64,000 bases of DNA, taken from positions 21,399,022 to 21,463,021 of the forward strand of contig CM033399.1 in assembly GCA_019426215.1 (NCBI GenBank). The letters are read 5' to 3'. The position numbers were made by a program, and so were the translations under genes. The notes beneath the pieces were generated by a model. The model made no database searches. It had not been told where the DNA came from and saw only the letters and a program-made list of their open reading frames with translations. Below are positions 10,564-22,394 of the stretch, in pieces (the stretch's first letter is position 1; every line of letters begins with the position of its first letter). The DNA comes from Buddleja alternifolia. Taxonomy: Eukaryota > Streptophyta > Magnoliopsida > Lamiales > Scrophulariaceae.

Positions 10564-11490
10564 ATGGTTAACAACCCTATTTCTACATTGCTTGAGAAAA
10601 ACGTCTTCACTGGACCAAACTTCATCGTCTGACTCAGAAATCTAAGGATATTCCTTGATTATAAGTCAATCGACTATGTCTTGAACATAAGCCGTCCCAC
10701 TATCCCCTTGGTTAATGCGGACAAGAGTGTGCATTCTTTTTACAAAGACTGGGTCACGGACAATGCACGAGCCAGAGGGTTAATGCTCAGCTCGATGAGT
10801 AATGATTTTCAGCACTCCCATGAAAGAATGGATAGAGCGAGGAGCATACTACTTCATCTAAAAGAGCTATTGTGAGAGCCCAGTACGACTGTCTGATACT
10901 ACTTATAGACAGAGCTCTTCAGGGCAAAGATGGAGGAAGATGAAAACGTGACTGACCATGTATTGAAGATGATTTCCGTGATTGAGAAGTTGCAGTCTCT
11001 AGATTTTCACATGATTTCTACCTTCAAACCGACCTCATACTTCAGTCACTTCCTGTTTTCTTCAGTCAGTTCATTGTGAATTTTGAGAAGAACGATGTAG
11101 AGTGTTCACTATCTGGGCTAATGAACAAACCCACTATTATACAAAGTCAGATGAAATGAAAGAAATTAAGAAATGCATACATCGTTATGTTGCTTGGCCT
11201 ACAGAATATAAGGAAAAGGAAGAGGATCCCACAAAAGCATTAATGCTAGCTGGTTGTTGCAAGATAAAAGCACCTGAAGATAAAGGGTTGCATAATGAGA
11301 ATCTCAAGAGATCAAACACTTTCCTTTACTGTAAAGAGATGGGTAACTGGAGACGTGACTATCCCATGCGAAAGGCAAGAGGTGCTATAGGTATAGAACT
11401 CTATGTTTTAGAAACTAATTGTTCTATGACTTTATTCTCTACTTCATGGATTCTAGACTCTGGAGCTAGTGCCCATGTTTGTTGATAGGT
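10564..11490 (+). pseudogene. Copia A gag and start of protease, broken
   Basis: ATG at 10564 opens a copia gag related to copia B and C (LLEKNVFTGPNF, then a GLMLSSMSNDFQHSHERMD block). An in-frame TGA at 10630-10632 replaces a conserved Trp, and there are further stops and shifts near 10873 and 11100. The zinc knuckle (about 11330-11365) has lost its first Cys, its His and its last Cys (LYCKEMGNWRRDYP). The protease active-site motif LDSGASAHVC (11455-11484) is intact. The gene stops here because other elements are inserted; it resumes near 17140. Confidence 0.85.
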
Positions 11491-11499
11491 ATAAAGTGT

Positions 11500-12993
11500 T
11501 GTTAGGAAATTTCATGTTAGATGTTTTGATGATGACAAGATAAGATTTAATGTTAGACCCCAAATTAATGTAAGTTTCTGCTTTTCATAGATTGATGTAT
11601 AAGCGTTTGAAAGTTGTAATTTTTGTAAGGCTTGTAATTTTTTATCTTTATAGATTTTAGACTAAGTCTTAGCGACTGAATCGCTAGTAGAATTCTAGGT
11701 GAGTCTATTAGAGAAGAAGTTGAAGACCAGCGTCTAAAGTTAGCAAGAGATAAAGATTTTTTGCTTAGCGTCCGTCAAACGCTAACAGACCTCATTTTAG
11801 GATCCTTGAATCAAGCGCTCAAATACTCAAGCAACTTATGGCGAATTCACTTGAAATAAATTCTCAAGTCATGAAGGACTTAAATGCAATCATTCAACGG
11901 ACATTTATTTCCAATGGGAAATAAATTCAAAATGCATTAAATGCCTGATAAGAGCATTAAATGTGATAAGCAACTGTGACTTATGGACAAGCCACCTTTT
12001 GACTCAGACTGTCAGAGTTTCAGAGTTTAAGTTGCTCCCGTCCAATCGGTTCCAGTGAATTTTCAGGAATGTCAGACTTTAGGTAAACTCACGTGCTGTG
12101 TGAGAGGCATGTTCCTACATGTGTCCAACGGACAGATCCCAAGAAATTGCCTATAAATACCTCACTTCAGCAAACCCTAAAAAGAACGTGTGTGAATATA
12201 TTGCAAACATTTTACGTACATACACTTGCTGAGAAAAAGCTTAGAAACTCCATAGCCAAAAAAATCATCCAAGCTTTTTATCTACATTCCAGACAGTCAC
12301 AAATATCTCAAATATCTTCAATAGAAGAAACCAAAATTCCAACTGAGATATTCCAAGTTGTTTGATCTTTCTTCAAAACAAACAAAACCCGTGTGACAAA
12401 CCTCAACCTTTCATCTGAGTGAGAAAAGTTGTTGTAACCCTTTCACGCAGTATTTCTGAGTGAGAGAAGCTTGAAGAAGACGATCTTCATTGGTACTGAA
12501 GTCTGTGTGATCAAGGAGCCCGAGATCTTTTTCACCCCTTTACTATTTTGTAGAAGTTTCTGAGTGATACTTTGATTATCAACCTAGTAAATTCCTCCAA
12601 GTGAAAAGGAGAAGAAGGACGTAGCTGGGATTATATCACCCAGTGAATCTTATATATCTCGTGTTATTTTATTTACTGTCCTATCATTATTATTGCATCT
12701 TTTATCTCTGAAAAGGACCAGTTAAATAGCAAAGCGATTAAATTAACCAAAAGAACGCTAAAACTCATTTCCGCTGTGCTAACCCTGATTAAGCGATCTA
12801 AGCATTACCCTACTTTGGTAAACTGCTAAAATCACTAAGTCTAAGTTATCTTTACTGAAGCGTCTGACCCAAGCGCTCAACTATCCAAGCGTTCAAACCT
12901 TGAAAGTGATACGAAAATTTGAAGTCGAAAAAGTCTTCAGGGTCTATTCAACCCCCCCTTCTAGACCCTTTCGTATGCCACTTGGGACCATCA
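11500..12993 (+). mobile_element. Sirevirus-type solo LTR with perfect 5-bp TSD
   Basis: TGTTAGGAA...GACCATCA is flanked on both sides by AGTGT (11495-11499 and 12994-12998). It is colinear with the Sirevirus 3' LTR at 39903-41371 throughout. No internal region is present, so it is the product of LTR-LTR recombination. It sits inside the 5' part of the reduced gypsy element. Confidence 0.92.
12152..12159 (+). promoter_or_regulatory. TATA box of the Sirevirus-type LTR
   Basis: TATAAATA sits in the same context (AATTGCCTATAAATACCT) as in the other LTR at 40530-40537, which supports a conserved core promoter. Confidence 0.65.
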
Positions 12994-12998
12994 AGTGT

Positions 12999-13695
12999 AT
13001 TTTTTGTATTCATTCTATCATTATTCTGTGTGTTAATTTTGTGCTTTTATTCCAATCATATGTTTGATCACCATATGCTTGCTAATTTGCTTAGCCTATT
13101 TATCCGAGAGAATATAGGTTAGGGTTCAAAGGAATTAACACATCATCCGAAAAAAATAGGGAATTGCCCCTAGAAATAGGTAGAAATTCCCGAGTGCTGT
13201 TAGCCGGATTTATCCGGGGAAATTCTAGAACATTAATGCATTATTTTTTGTTAGATTCTCAGATAGACATATTTTGGGGACCATCAATTAGTCATAGGAT
13301 TATTATTGCCCAGGCATCAGGTAGTAATTATTTAAGGTTTTTTTCACCAAAGCAACATTAGTTTAATAATTTGAAAATGTGATTTTAACAAAAATTAATT
13401 AATTAATGCCAACACATATGTTTTAGTTGCTCTCTTCCATAGCTATCTTGATTTTGACATCTTGTTTCTTGTATCTTGCTTCCATAATATTTTAGTTAAT
13501 ATTGTTTTGGTTTATTTTATTGCTTTTAAAATCTTTAAATCTTTAGTTTTTGTTTAAGTGATTGCTTGCTTTAATTTCTCATAAAATTAAAATACAAGTC
13601 TCTATGGGTTCGATATCCCGGACTTAATTGTCCACTTTATTACAACACATGACTAGTCCACTTGATGTGCAAACACATGAGGATTTCTCATGTCA
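12999..13695 (+). repeat. 5' LTR remainder of the reduced gypsy element
   Basis: This noncoding stretch runs from the solo-LTR target duplication to just before the tRNA-Asp primer site. It is identified as LTR only by its position before the primer site; I found no second copy near 17 kb to confirm it. Confidence 0.45.
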
Positions 13696-13701
13696 GGTTT
13701 T

Positions 13702-13719
13702 TGGCGCCGTTGCCGGGGA
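13702..13719 (+). other. Primer binding site, tRNA-Asp type
   Basis: TGGCGCCGTTGCCGGGGA is complementary to the 3' end of plant tRNA-Asp, the primer used by Athila/Tat gypsy elements. Confidence 0.85.
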
Positions 13720-13836
13720 CTTGTTTTTTTTTAAGTTTTTGTTTTTAATGCAAGTTTTATAATTTTTGTTTTATATATATATATATATATTTTTTTTTTC
13801 TTTAGGTTTTTTTTGTCTTAATTCTAATTCCAATAA

Positions 13837-14733
13837 ATGGCAGGAAATCTTCTGTTTCTGACCCCGGAGCAACGAGAATGGTTACTAGGACTCATTCAGG
13901 CTATGCAACTCACTCTTGAGGATTTGGACTGTCCGAAAAATATGCAATTGGTGTTTGACGTCATTCAAGCTTTGCAACAAGCACCAAATGATGGCATGAC
14001 TTCGAGGAGTGGTGAGGAAATAAAATATGACAAGATTTCTATTCAGGTGCCAACGCCTTAGCGTCGAACACCTAAGGCTCAAGCGTTCGAGACAGAGTCT
14101 CCAAACTGCGCGAAATCCACTCCTATTCCTCCTCTAGCGATACTCGACCCCACCTTTCTTGAAGAATTGATATCAAACAAATCGAATTTGAAGGAAAGGA
14201 GATTTGAAACTATGTCAAGAGCTTCCTCGATTGTAATTTTAGATAATTTGCCAAGGAAATATGTGAATCATAATAGCTTTATATTCCCTTGCACAATTGG
14301 AGAGTTTCAATTCAAAAAAGTCTTGTGCGATCCGAAATCCAGCATCAATGTGCTTCCATACTCCTTGCTCAAGAAATTAAGTTTGGGAGAACCACGACCA
14401 ACTTCAATGTGCATAAAGCTTGCAGATACTTCAAGCAAATATCCTAAAGGAATTATCGAGAATGTACATATACAAATTGACAAGCTCCACTTTATGGTCG
14501 ATTTTATAGTACTTGAGATGAACGAAGATGTCAATGTTCCTTTGATTCTAGGGTTTCTATTTGTATGCCAATCCAATACGAAGGACAAAGTAAATGAGAA
14601 TAAGTTAACCTTGAGTGATGGGAGAGAAATAATTTATTTCGATCTTGATAAGGTTGAGAGACGTCCTTTCGACATAGGATCTGGTTTAGATAGAGAATTG
14701 AGGAAGGAAGCAATACGACAAGGTTGGACTTAA
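13837..14733 (+). pseudogene. Gypsy short gag fused to retropepsin-like protease
   Basis: One reading frame runs from ATG 13837 to TAA 14731-14733 with a single TAG at 14059-14061. The first 74 codons replace what is normally a gag of several hundred residues, so most of gag is deleted. The second part matches the Athila/Tat protease region: FPCTIGEFQF, then a substrate-pocket-like block KLADTSSKYPKGIIENV, then VPLILG. The active-site triad, normally DLGAS in this lineage, reads DPKSS (about 14331), so the catalytic Gly is gone and activity is unlikely. No polymerase domains follow. Confidence 0.7.
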
Positions 14734-14903
14734 CACTTGAACAATAAAACAGAGAAAACACAGGAGCCATTGCCAAGTTACACTGAAAGCAATATAGAAG
14801 AGCAGTGCACTAAGGAAACTGTGAGGGCAGACGAGGAGTTAAAAATGAACATATTTTTGCCCAGCAGTTTACACCTGAGCGAGCAGCTGAAAGTGTAGCA
14901 GAA

Positions 14904-15260
14904 TTGGAACCATTGCTATATGGCACACCTGAATGTGTAGAACCCAAAACTCCCACTTTCGAGCCTTCCACTCCTACAACTTCTCAACTGGTTGAATATT
15001 CTCCACCCTCTGTCCTCTCCACACGTAAGGCGGTAATTGATTCCAATGAAGGTGAGTTGTTATTAAATATAGGAGTTAATATGGCTATTTGTGATAGCTG
15101 TGAGATTTTTAAGCATCCAGTTGATTCTAATTTTTCTTTATACATTGATGCTTTTAATCATTTTAGTGTTGAGCTTTCTCAGGTTAAAAGAAGCAATAGT
15201 CTGCTTGAGTCCTACATCGTGAACTCCAAGTTTTCCATTTCGATGGGTGAAGAAAAATGA
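14904..15260 (+). CDS. Unrecognised open frame in the gypsy element
   Basis: A 118-codon frame in a different phase from the protease. It is rich in Pro/Thr/Ser at the start (EPKTPTFEPSTPTTS) and then more hydrophobic (around NMAICDSCEIF and FSLYIDAFNHFSVELS). I do not recognise it. It may be remnant linker between protease and reverse transcriptase, kept open by chance. Confidence 0.25.
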   Translation: MEPLLYGTPECVEPKTPTFEPSTPTTSQLVEYSPPSVLSTRKAVIDSNEGELLLNIGVNMAICDSCEIFKHPVDSNFSLYIDAFNHFSVELSQVKRSNSLLESYIVNSKFSISMGEEK

Positions 15261-15464
15261 TCATCTATTTATAACTTGGAGAGTAGTCCAAATCATCACT
15301 CGGCGCAATGGGAAGAAAGAGTGATGGAAGTGGTGATGGACTATGAGAAAATATTTGAGTGGATGATTGCTTGGTCACTACTTATGACATTTTCTACTAA
15401 CACTGGGCTAAATTTCACCCTTATTTGGAGAATGAACAAGGCATTCATTCAGAAATCGCCTTGA

Positions 15465-17140
15465 AATAACTTGGTAAAGTCAAGCTAGTGACTTTAAAAG
15501 AGCGTTTCTTAGGATGCAATCCAAGATTTTTTTTTTTTTTGTTTTTGCTTTATAGCAGTATTGTTTTTGGTTTGTTTGTGAAAAAAATAAAATAAAATAT
15601 CATGATTGATGATGACATACAATGGAAATTGGAGTGCACCATTTGAAGCCATACTCGGAATTTATGTATGAGATTAGGTTTGGTTTTCACCGACCTATGA
15701 GGTTAAGTGTTTCTTTTTACCCTTTTTGTGTTTTATGAGAGTCAACATTGAGGACAATGTTGAGTTTAAGTTTGGGGGTGCGAGAAGCGCTTAATTGTTG
15801 AGTAGTTATTGAATATATTGGTGATATGCATGTTTCCAAGTTTGGGGGAGTATATATTATCTTGAATTTGTGTGCTCTAATTAAAACAATTTTTAGAGCA
15901 TAATTCCAAAAACATTTGAAAAACTTCAAAAAATTTGAAAAAATATTTTTTCGCTTTTGTTGATCTTTTGCAACCTAGTTGATATAATTTGATTTGATGG
16001 ACTTGAGTAATGACATGTTTTTGATGATTTATTTGGAATTTAATGGACTATACATATCTTTGCTTTGCTCGTGGGACCTAGATTAGAGTAGATTTTCCTT
16101 AGATGATTCACAAATGCACAATACATCAAGGGTAGAAAAGTTAAGTTGGATAATCATTCTAAAACACTTAAGGAATTTCTCCCGGAAATATTGACTTAGA
16201 TTCTTCTTAAGGTTATGAGTTGAGTAGTTACGTCAATGCTTAATGAATAATGAATAAGGTTGATAATTGGCATGACTATAAAGTCAGACTACTATGTAAT
16301 GGAGATGAAAAGCTGCATGCCTATAAACTATACTATTATGCTAATTTGAGTTTTGCTCAAGCCAATTAAAGTTAAAAAGTGAATGAAAGGTCTAGTTTTA
16401 TTTCGTGGCCTTTGGCACTCGAGTGATTAAATCCGTAAAGAGTGTTTGGATACTTAATGCCCTAAAACTATCTAGTTTGGAAGTCATTGGTCTAAAACTC
16501 GATGCATGGGTGTCATAAAAATCCTAAGGGAATAGAACATTGCACATGGCCTAACCTTAATGAATTTAAATGGAAGTTTCATGAGAGTTTAAAGTCCAAA
16601 TTGGTTAAGTAATGAAATTTAAGTGGCTATGGAGTTTTCTATGTGGAATGTGCTTTAGGATTGATCGAAGATTAATAGATATGGGATTAAGTTTGAAATT
16701 TGGTAAGGATGCCACTTGACTATAATGCCTTAGACTTGTTTTCATTACATCCTTTGGAGATCTTTTAGAGTCTAAGTGTAACATGAGCAAGTCATTGATA
16801 TGGGTATATAATTTTGAGCTTTAAATTGATTTTATGCCATTGTTTCTTGTTGATTAAGTTAATTTGTATGGATTTGGTTTTGGTTGAATTTTTGAATTTT
16901 GTGGGTATATAGTCTGCAAACCCTCATGAGACTATACTCGTCCGTTTTGGGTAACAAAAAGGTTTAAAGGCTTGTTGCACATGCTAAGTAAAATTGTTTA
17001 CTCAACGAAAGTGAGTTTATTCTTTTGTTTTTGTTTTTGTGTTTGCCTCTCTTTTGTTGTTGCTTCTTAATCTTATATCTATCCTTTATCATTGCTCAAG
17101 GACGATCAATGGGTAAGTTTGGGGATGTTGTTTTGAAATA
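15465..17140 (+). other. Noncoding tail of the gypsy element with purine tracts
   Basis: A poly-T run (15527-15540) and AAGTTTGGGGG purine tracts near 15770 and 15840 resemble the post-pol spacer of Athila/Tat elements. A last one near 17113 follows CTCAAGGACGATCAATGG, a context usual just before a 3' LTR in this lineage. No gene is seen. Confidence 0.5.
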
Positions 17141-19347
17141 GGATCTGTAATGAAGTAGGAGGCTCAAGGAGCAAAAAGTGATGATCCATGTTGGGAGCAG
17201 ACATAGCGTGGCAGCTACTCACATAGGATCTACTTATTTATTTTTATCTACTGGACATTTAATTAGATTAGATGATTGTCAAATTCTTACCACTGGGCTT
17301 TAAAACAGTTGTTCAGTTCTCATTCTAGTTATACTTGGATATGGTTTTTGTTTTATGAATAATGTTTGCAATATTTATTTTAGAAATAAATTTGTTGGCT
17401 CTGCATCTTTATTAAATGGATTATACTACTTAAATGTCCAAAATAGATGTATTGGGAATACAATCACCAAGAAACGAGGTATGTTTGGGACAAACCAAGG
17501 ACTCATGTGGCATTTGAGACCAAGTCAGAGAGTACATAATTCGTGAGCTGGAGAAACATGGACTAATAAGCACATTAGGGTTAGACCCATTTCCCACTTG
17601 CGAATCTTGTCTCAAATGCAAAATACTAGTCACACTTCAAGGGGCATTTTAGACGACCTAGTGAAGTCCTTGGTTTAATACATATTGACATTTGCAGGCC
17701 TTTCAGTGAAATGGCTCGTGGAGGTTTTCAATACTTCATAATGTTTACTAATGACCACTCTAGGTATGGTCTCGTATATTTAATGAAGTATAAGTCTGAA
17801 TCTATTGAATGGTTCCAAGAGTTCAAAACCTTGGTTGAAAACTAAATTGGCAAACGTATCAAAACACTACAATCTGATCGAGGTGAAGAATAAATGAGTG
17901 CCAAATTTGGTGAGTTCTTAATTTAACATGGTATGATATTACAATTAACTCCTCCTGAAACTCCACAACCTAAGGGGTAGCCAAGTGATGAAATAGAACA
18001 CTATTGGATAAGGTTCCATCGATGCTTGGCTACATGAACCTTCCCATATCGTTATGGGGCCATGCATTGCTTACAGTAGCCCACATGATGAACATGAGTC
18101 CATCTAGGTCTGCTTCTAAAACTCCTTATTAGATATGGAGTAGAAAGACTCCTAGTCTTAAACACATAAGGATACAGGATTATCCAGCCTATGTGAAAAA
18201 GACAAGATGGAGAAATTGGAAGATGGATCTTTAAAAGGTCAATATGTTGGTTTCTCAGAAGATTCTATGGGATATTTTTCTACCTGCACGATGATCAAAT
18301 AGTCATTGTGGCACTACATGTGCACTTTCTCGAAGACGAGTTTGTTCAGGAAGGTGGTGTAGGAATAAAGATTGTTCTGGAAGAACAAAACGAAATTCCT
18401 TTAGAGTCCATTGTTCAAGAGACTCAAAATGAATCTACCCAAACTTAACTGCCATCATGTAGATCGAGTAGAGTATCGCAATTGCCTAAGAAATACGTTT
18501 ATCTGCTACAGGGAAATAATAATTTGTATGCCGTAGCGGAAGCAAACTATGGATATGATCCCTCTACTTTTGAACATGCAATGGTGGATATAGATTTTGC
18601 GAAATAGCTTGAGGCCATGAAGACATAGATGGATTTCATGTATTCGAAACAAATCTGGACTCGAGTAGCCACCTTAGGGGTATTGAACCAATATGTTGCA
18701 AATGGATTTACATGAGAAAGATTGGTTCGGACGACAAAGTGGATACCTATAATGCTAGACTTGTGGCAAAGGGATATAGTTAAAAAGAGGGCACTGATTA
18801 TAGTGTAAACTTCTCTCCAGTAGCCATGATAGAATCCATCTGCTTGAAATAGCCATACACCTAGACTATGAAATCTAGAAAATGGATGTTAAGACCGCGT
18901 TCTTGAATGGATTCCTTGAGGATGATATCTATATGGAACAGCTCAAAAGTTTTGTGTCCAATGAAGATCCTAATAAGGTGTGTACGTTGAATAGATCAAT
19001 TTATGGACTTAAACGAGAATTACAGTGCTCAAATCTTCATTTTGATGAAGAAGTTTGGGACTATGGCTTCACTAAGAACGAAGACGAATCATGTGTTTAC
19101 AAGAAAACCAATGGGAGTAAAATATCATTTCTAGCCTTCATAGACGACATCCTACTGATAGGAAATGATATAGGCCTATTGACTTCAGTCAAAGTATGGT
19201 TCTCAAGCACGTTCTCCATGAGAGACTTAGGAGAAGCGATATATCCTTGGAATTTCTATCTACGGGAATAGAGTGAATAGGAAGATGGTTCTCTCCCAAA
19301 CCCTCTATTTAGAAGTTCTGAAAAGATTCAGAATGGAAGATTCTAAT
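17141..19347 (+). pseudogene. Copia A integrase and reverse transcriptase, broken
   Basis: Copia A resumes. There is a GAG-pre-integrase zone (17355-17630, with VGSASLLNGLYYLNVQN and CESCLK-like Cys pair), an integrase core (LIHIDICRPFSEMARGGF near 17670, SDRG near 17877) and reverse transcriptase from about 18600. The RT has MDVKTAFLNGFLEDDIYMEQ (18882) and an FIDDILLIGND catalytic motif (about 19138) that is still intact. Many stops and shifts interrupt the integrase (for example near 17843, 17893 and 17925). The sequence breaks at RMEDSN (19347), where an inverted LTR is inserted; the same protein continues at 20911. Confidence 0.85.
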
Positions 19348-20905
19348 GTTGTGGTTCATCTCTGATTTTTCATATTCAAACTTAGAGAAAAAAAACTTAC
19401 ATGTTCTTCCTTTTATGCGTCTTTTCAAAAATTTGACCCGAGCAGCAAAATCGTCACAGCCTCTAAAGATTCACGCTAGAATCCAAAGTAGAAATCCTCT
19501 TCCTTTCTTCACTATAGGCAATGGCTAAGAGAGAGGATGAGGTGAGAGAGTTTTCAACTGAGTTCTTTTTTTTTCTCCTGACAAAAAGGAGGTTAGGGTT
19601 TTAACTCCTTTTAAGTAGTATATAAATACACTACTCAAGAGTTACAAAACTCTTGGAAACCAAGGCATAGGTCGTCCATGTTGGACGCCCATATTAGCCG
19701 TGTGCTAGCCTTGGGGCTAGTGCACCACTTGTTTTCAATTTTAATTCAATTCTATTTATTTAATATATTTATCCAACAATTAATTGAATTAAATAATTAG
19801 TTAAAACATAATTAATTCCTTCAAGAAATTAATTAATTTAATTAATTAATTATATCATCAAATGATAAATAATATTTAATAATAATAATCGATATCAAAT
19901 AACGAAAACTCTTTTAGTGGAAAATCATTTTTCGCTTTGTAATTCCTTTAAGCGCGACTCTTTAGGTTTGTCTCAAAAGACAATTGGAATGAAACCAAAA
20001 GGATGTGAGTAGCAACTTAGCCAGTCTAGTGGCTCAAATTGTAACCCAATTGAGAACGAATGATTGGGATCATTCCAAATCTTTCCTATTACGAATACCG
20101 TACGAGTATAAGCCTTTTATTCTAATATCCAGTCAAGTGAGAGTCACGGTTTAGTCAAACTCACAGTACTTGACTATATGCTTAAGTACATGATGAGTCA
20201 AGGTTAATAAGATTACTCTTGTATCTAACAGTAGTAACCTCTATTGCTTTGGCAAAGACTTTTGACCTCACTCATTCATGACGGCATAGAATAATACGCA
20301 TTCACATATGAGAGAATAAATTCCAATATTGTAAATCAATTAAGTCTACTACTTGTCTATTTAGTTGCATTTCGAGGTTGACTCCACCAATGGATGAATT
20401 GAGTGCAACTAGTCTAATGACGAACTTGATATCACACAACGTGATTTCTCAGGTTTGAGGTTCAAGCGTACCTATCACAATTTATCAGTTCTATCATTGA
20501 CTGTTATTGAGTGAAACCCATGTGATAGAACCGATACGAGTCGTGTTCGAACAAATCAGTCAAACTAATATGTCTATGATATAAGCTGTCACTACTACCT
20601 AGTGTTTGACTAGAACTTTCATGTCAAAGCTCATGCCATGCAAGTCTTATCCGTTCCTGATGTCCAGTCAGGACTTTCTTTGACCTCGAACTTATTTAGA
20701 CAATGAGTATCGAATCCTTCTAGTGCTATTCTTGCTAACCCATAGGGAGTAGAAGGTTCACCTTAATGTCATCGACTTTCAGTTGTTTATTTTATCTTAC
20801 AAGTGCCAATAAGAATACAACTCAAATGCCTTTATATAAATAATGCTTAATTACCATGAATATACCCTGTACATTCTATCCTCTATGACATCTGAGGGCA
20901 TAATG
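19348..20905 (-). mobile_element. Inverted copia solo LTR inserted in copia A
   Basis: The block is colinear with the left LTR of copia C (43775-45359), including the shared AGCGCGACTCTTTAGGTT segment (19951-19968) and the GAGGGCAT end. It is flanked by CTAAT on both sides (19343-19347 and 20906-20910), and the copia A reverse transcriptase reads on directly across it. The extreme ends are eroded compared with the canonical TGTTGG and CTAACA, so the exact borders may be off by a few bases. Confidence 0.8.
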
Positions 20906-20910
20906 CTAAT

Positions 20911-21678
20911 ATGAGAGGCTCTTACCTATGAGACATGAACTCCATCTCTCTAATCGATGAGTCCTCAAAGTGAGGATGATCGAAATAGAATGAATGGAGT
21001 CCCTTATGCATATGTTGTATGAAGGACGCCACGTTATACACGAGATCAGACATTGCCTATGCTATGAGCGTAGTAGTAGGTTTTAAGCTAACTTAGGCGA
21101 AAAGCATTGGATCGTTGTAAAGTGTATCCTTAAGTACTTGAGAAGAACTAAGGATATGTGTTTGACATATGGAGATGGGGAACTAAAGGTGGAAGGTTAT
21201 ACTGACTCTGATTTTCAGTTAGACATCGATGACTGCAAATCCACCTCAGGGTTTGTATTCACTTTAAATGATTGAGCATTAACTTCAAAAAGTTCTAAGC
21301 AAAGCACAACTACTGATTCAACCATCGAAGCTAAGTACGTGGCTACTTCAGAGGCTGCCAAGGAGGTATTTTTGATAAAGAAGTTTGTAGCGGAACTTCA
21401 AGTGGTTCTTAGAACGAAGCTCCTGTTACCACTTTACTGTGACAACAATGGATCCATTGCACATACCAAGGAACCCAGGTCTCATAATAAATCTAAGCAC
21501 ATTGAGAAGGATATGGCATCATTAGAAAGATGGTTAGAAGAGACGACATAGTCGTGCAGAGAATAAATTCAATAAATAAAGTTTGCTGACCCACTGAACA
21601 AGCCACTATCACAGGCGGTACTAGAGCGATATCTTGAGAAGATGGGTATTAGATTGACATTGAGTGCAAGTGGGAAAT
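20911..21678 (+). pseudogene. Copia A reverse transcriptase C-terminus and RNase H, broken
   Basis: Continues the copia A polymerase after the solo LTR: LLPMRHELHLS (20918), ILKYLRRTKDM and YTDSDFQ, then the RNase H region with STSGFVF, the TTDSTIEAKYVATSEAAKE block (21310-21360) and the CDNNGSIA motif (21441). Stops occur near 20953, 21274 and 21549. A purine tract AGTGCAAGTGGGAAA (21663-21677) ends the internal region at the 3' LTR. Confidence 0.85.
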
Positions 21679-22394
21679 TATTAGGATTATACCTTCCATG
21701 CCATAGGGGAATTATATTAATTAGGGCATTTAGTTTTATGTTGTACAAACTTTCCTCATATCAATAAAGACATTTGTTTTGTTCATATCAATCTTGATGA
21801 CATTAATATAAGTAATGAATAAATAACTCCTAAGTAATCAAGAGGGAGTTTCTACTGCTCATGGTTTGAGGAGATCGACACTAAAAGTGTTGGTTCCTTG
21901 ATTACTTAAACAAGAGTTTGCAATTCAAAGAGTCTTAATTGGGCATTATGATCAAACTTCTATAATGCAAGTTTTGAAAAGGAGTGTCAATCAGTCACTT
22001 TGGAATGGTGGGAGCTTGTGCCATAGATATATCAACGCAATTGATATATTCGAACATAACTCCCCGTAATTCAATCACATGGGTAATTATTAAGTTACTG
22101 GTCACAGTAGTGTGCGTGGGTCTTAGACCTGAGGATTTACGAAGATTGTACTTATGACATTGAATGTGTTATTAGAGTAGTTAGATCCATTTCAGCCTTT
22201 GGTGGGTTCAACCTCGAAGTGCGGTTGAGACAGACAAGTACCAGTTGTTCGGTGATTGTCAATATGGGATTCATTATCTTGAGTAGTAAATGAGTTAACG
22301 TACTATGCGATCGTAAGTAAATATAATTATAAGTCATTGGCCAAAGCAAAAAAATTAACTTATGTCTAGTACACAAGGGTAGTTTAGTAATTTC
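21679..22394 (+). repeat. Copia A 3' LTR, cut by copia B
   Basis: Starts TATTAGG right after the purine tract (canonical TG has become TA). It follows the layout of the copia B LTR (the CATAGATATAT zone, then the GTCATTAGAGTAGTTA zone) for 716 bp until copia B begins at 22395. Confidence 0.75.

Larger units (their letters stand above)
11483..17140 (+). mobile_element. Reduced, nonautonomous Ty3/gypsy (Athila/Tat-type) element inserted in copia A
   Basis: It interrupts copia A between the protease motif (11484) and sequence that matches copia B again from about 17140. Supporting signs are a tRNA-Asp primer site (13702-13719), a short gag-protease frame and tail sequences with AAGTTTGGGGGTG purine tracts (near 15770, 15840 and 17115). 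No reverse transcriptase, RNase H or integrase is seen between 14.7 and 17.1 kb. The left edge near 11483 (TGATAGG) is inferred from the continuity of the sequence either side of the solo LTR. A full 3' LTR is missing. Confidence 0.65.
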
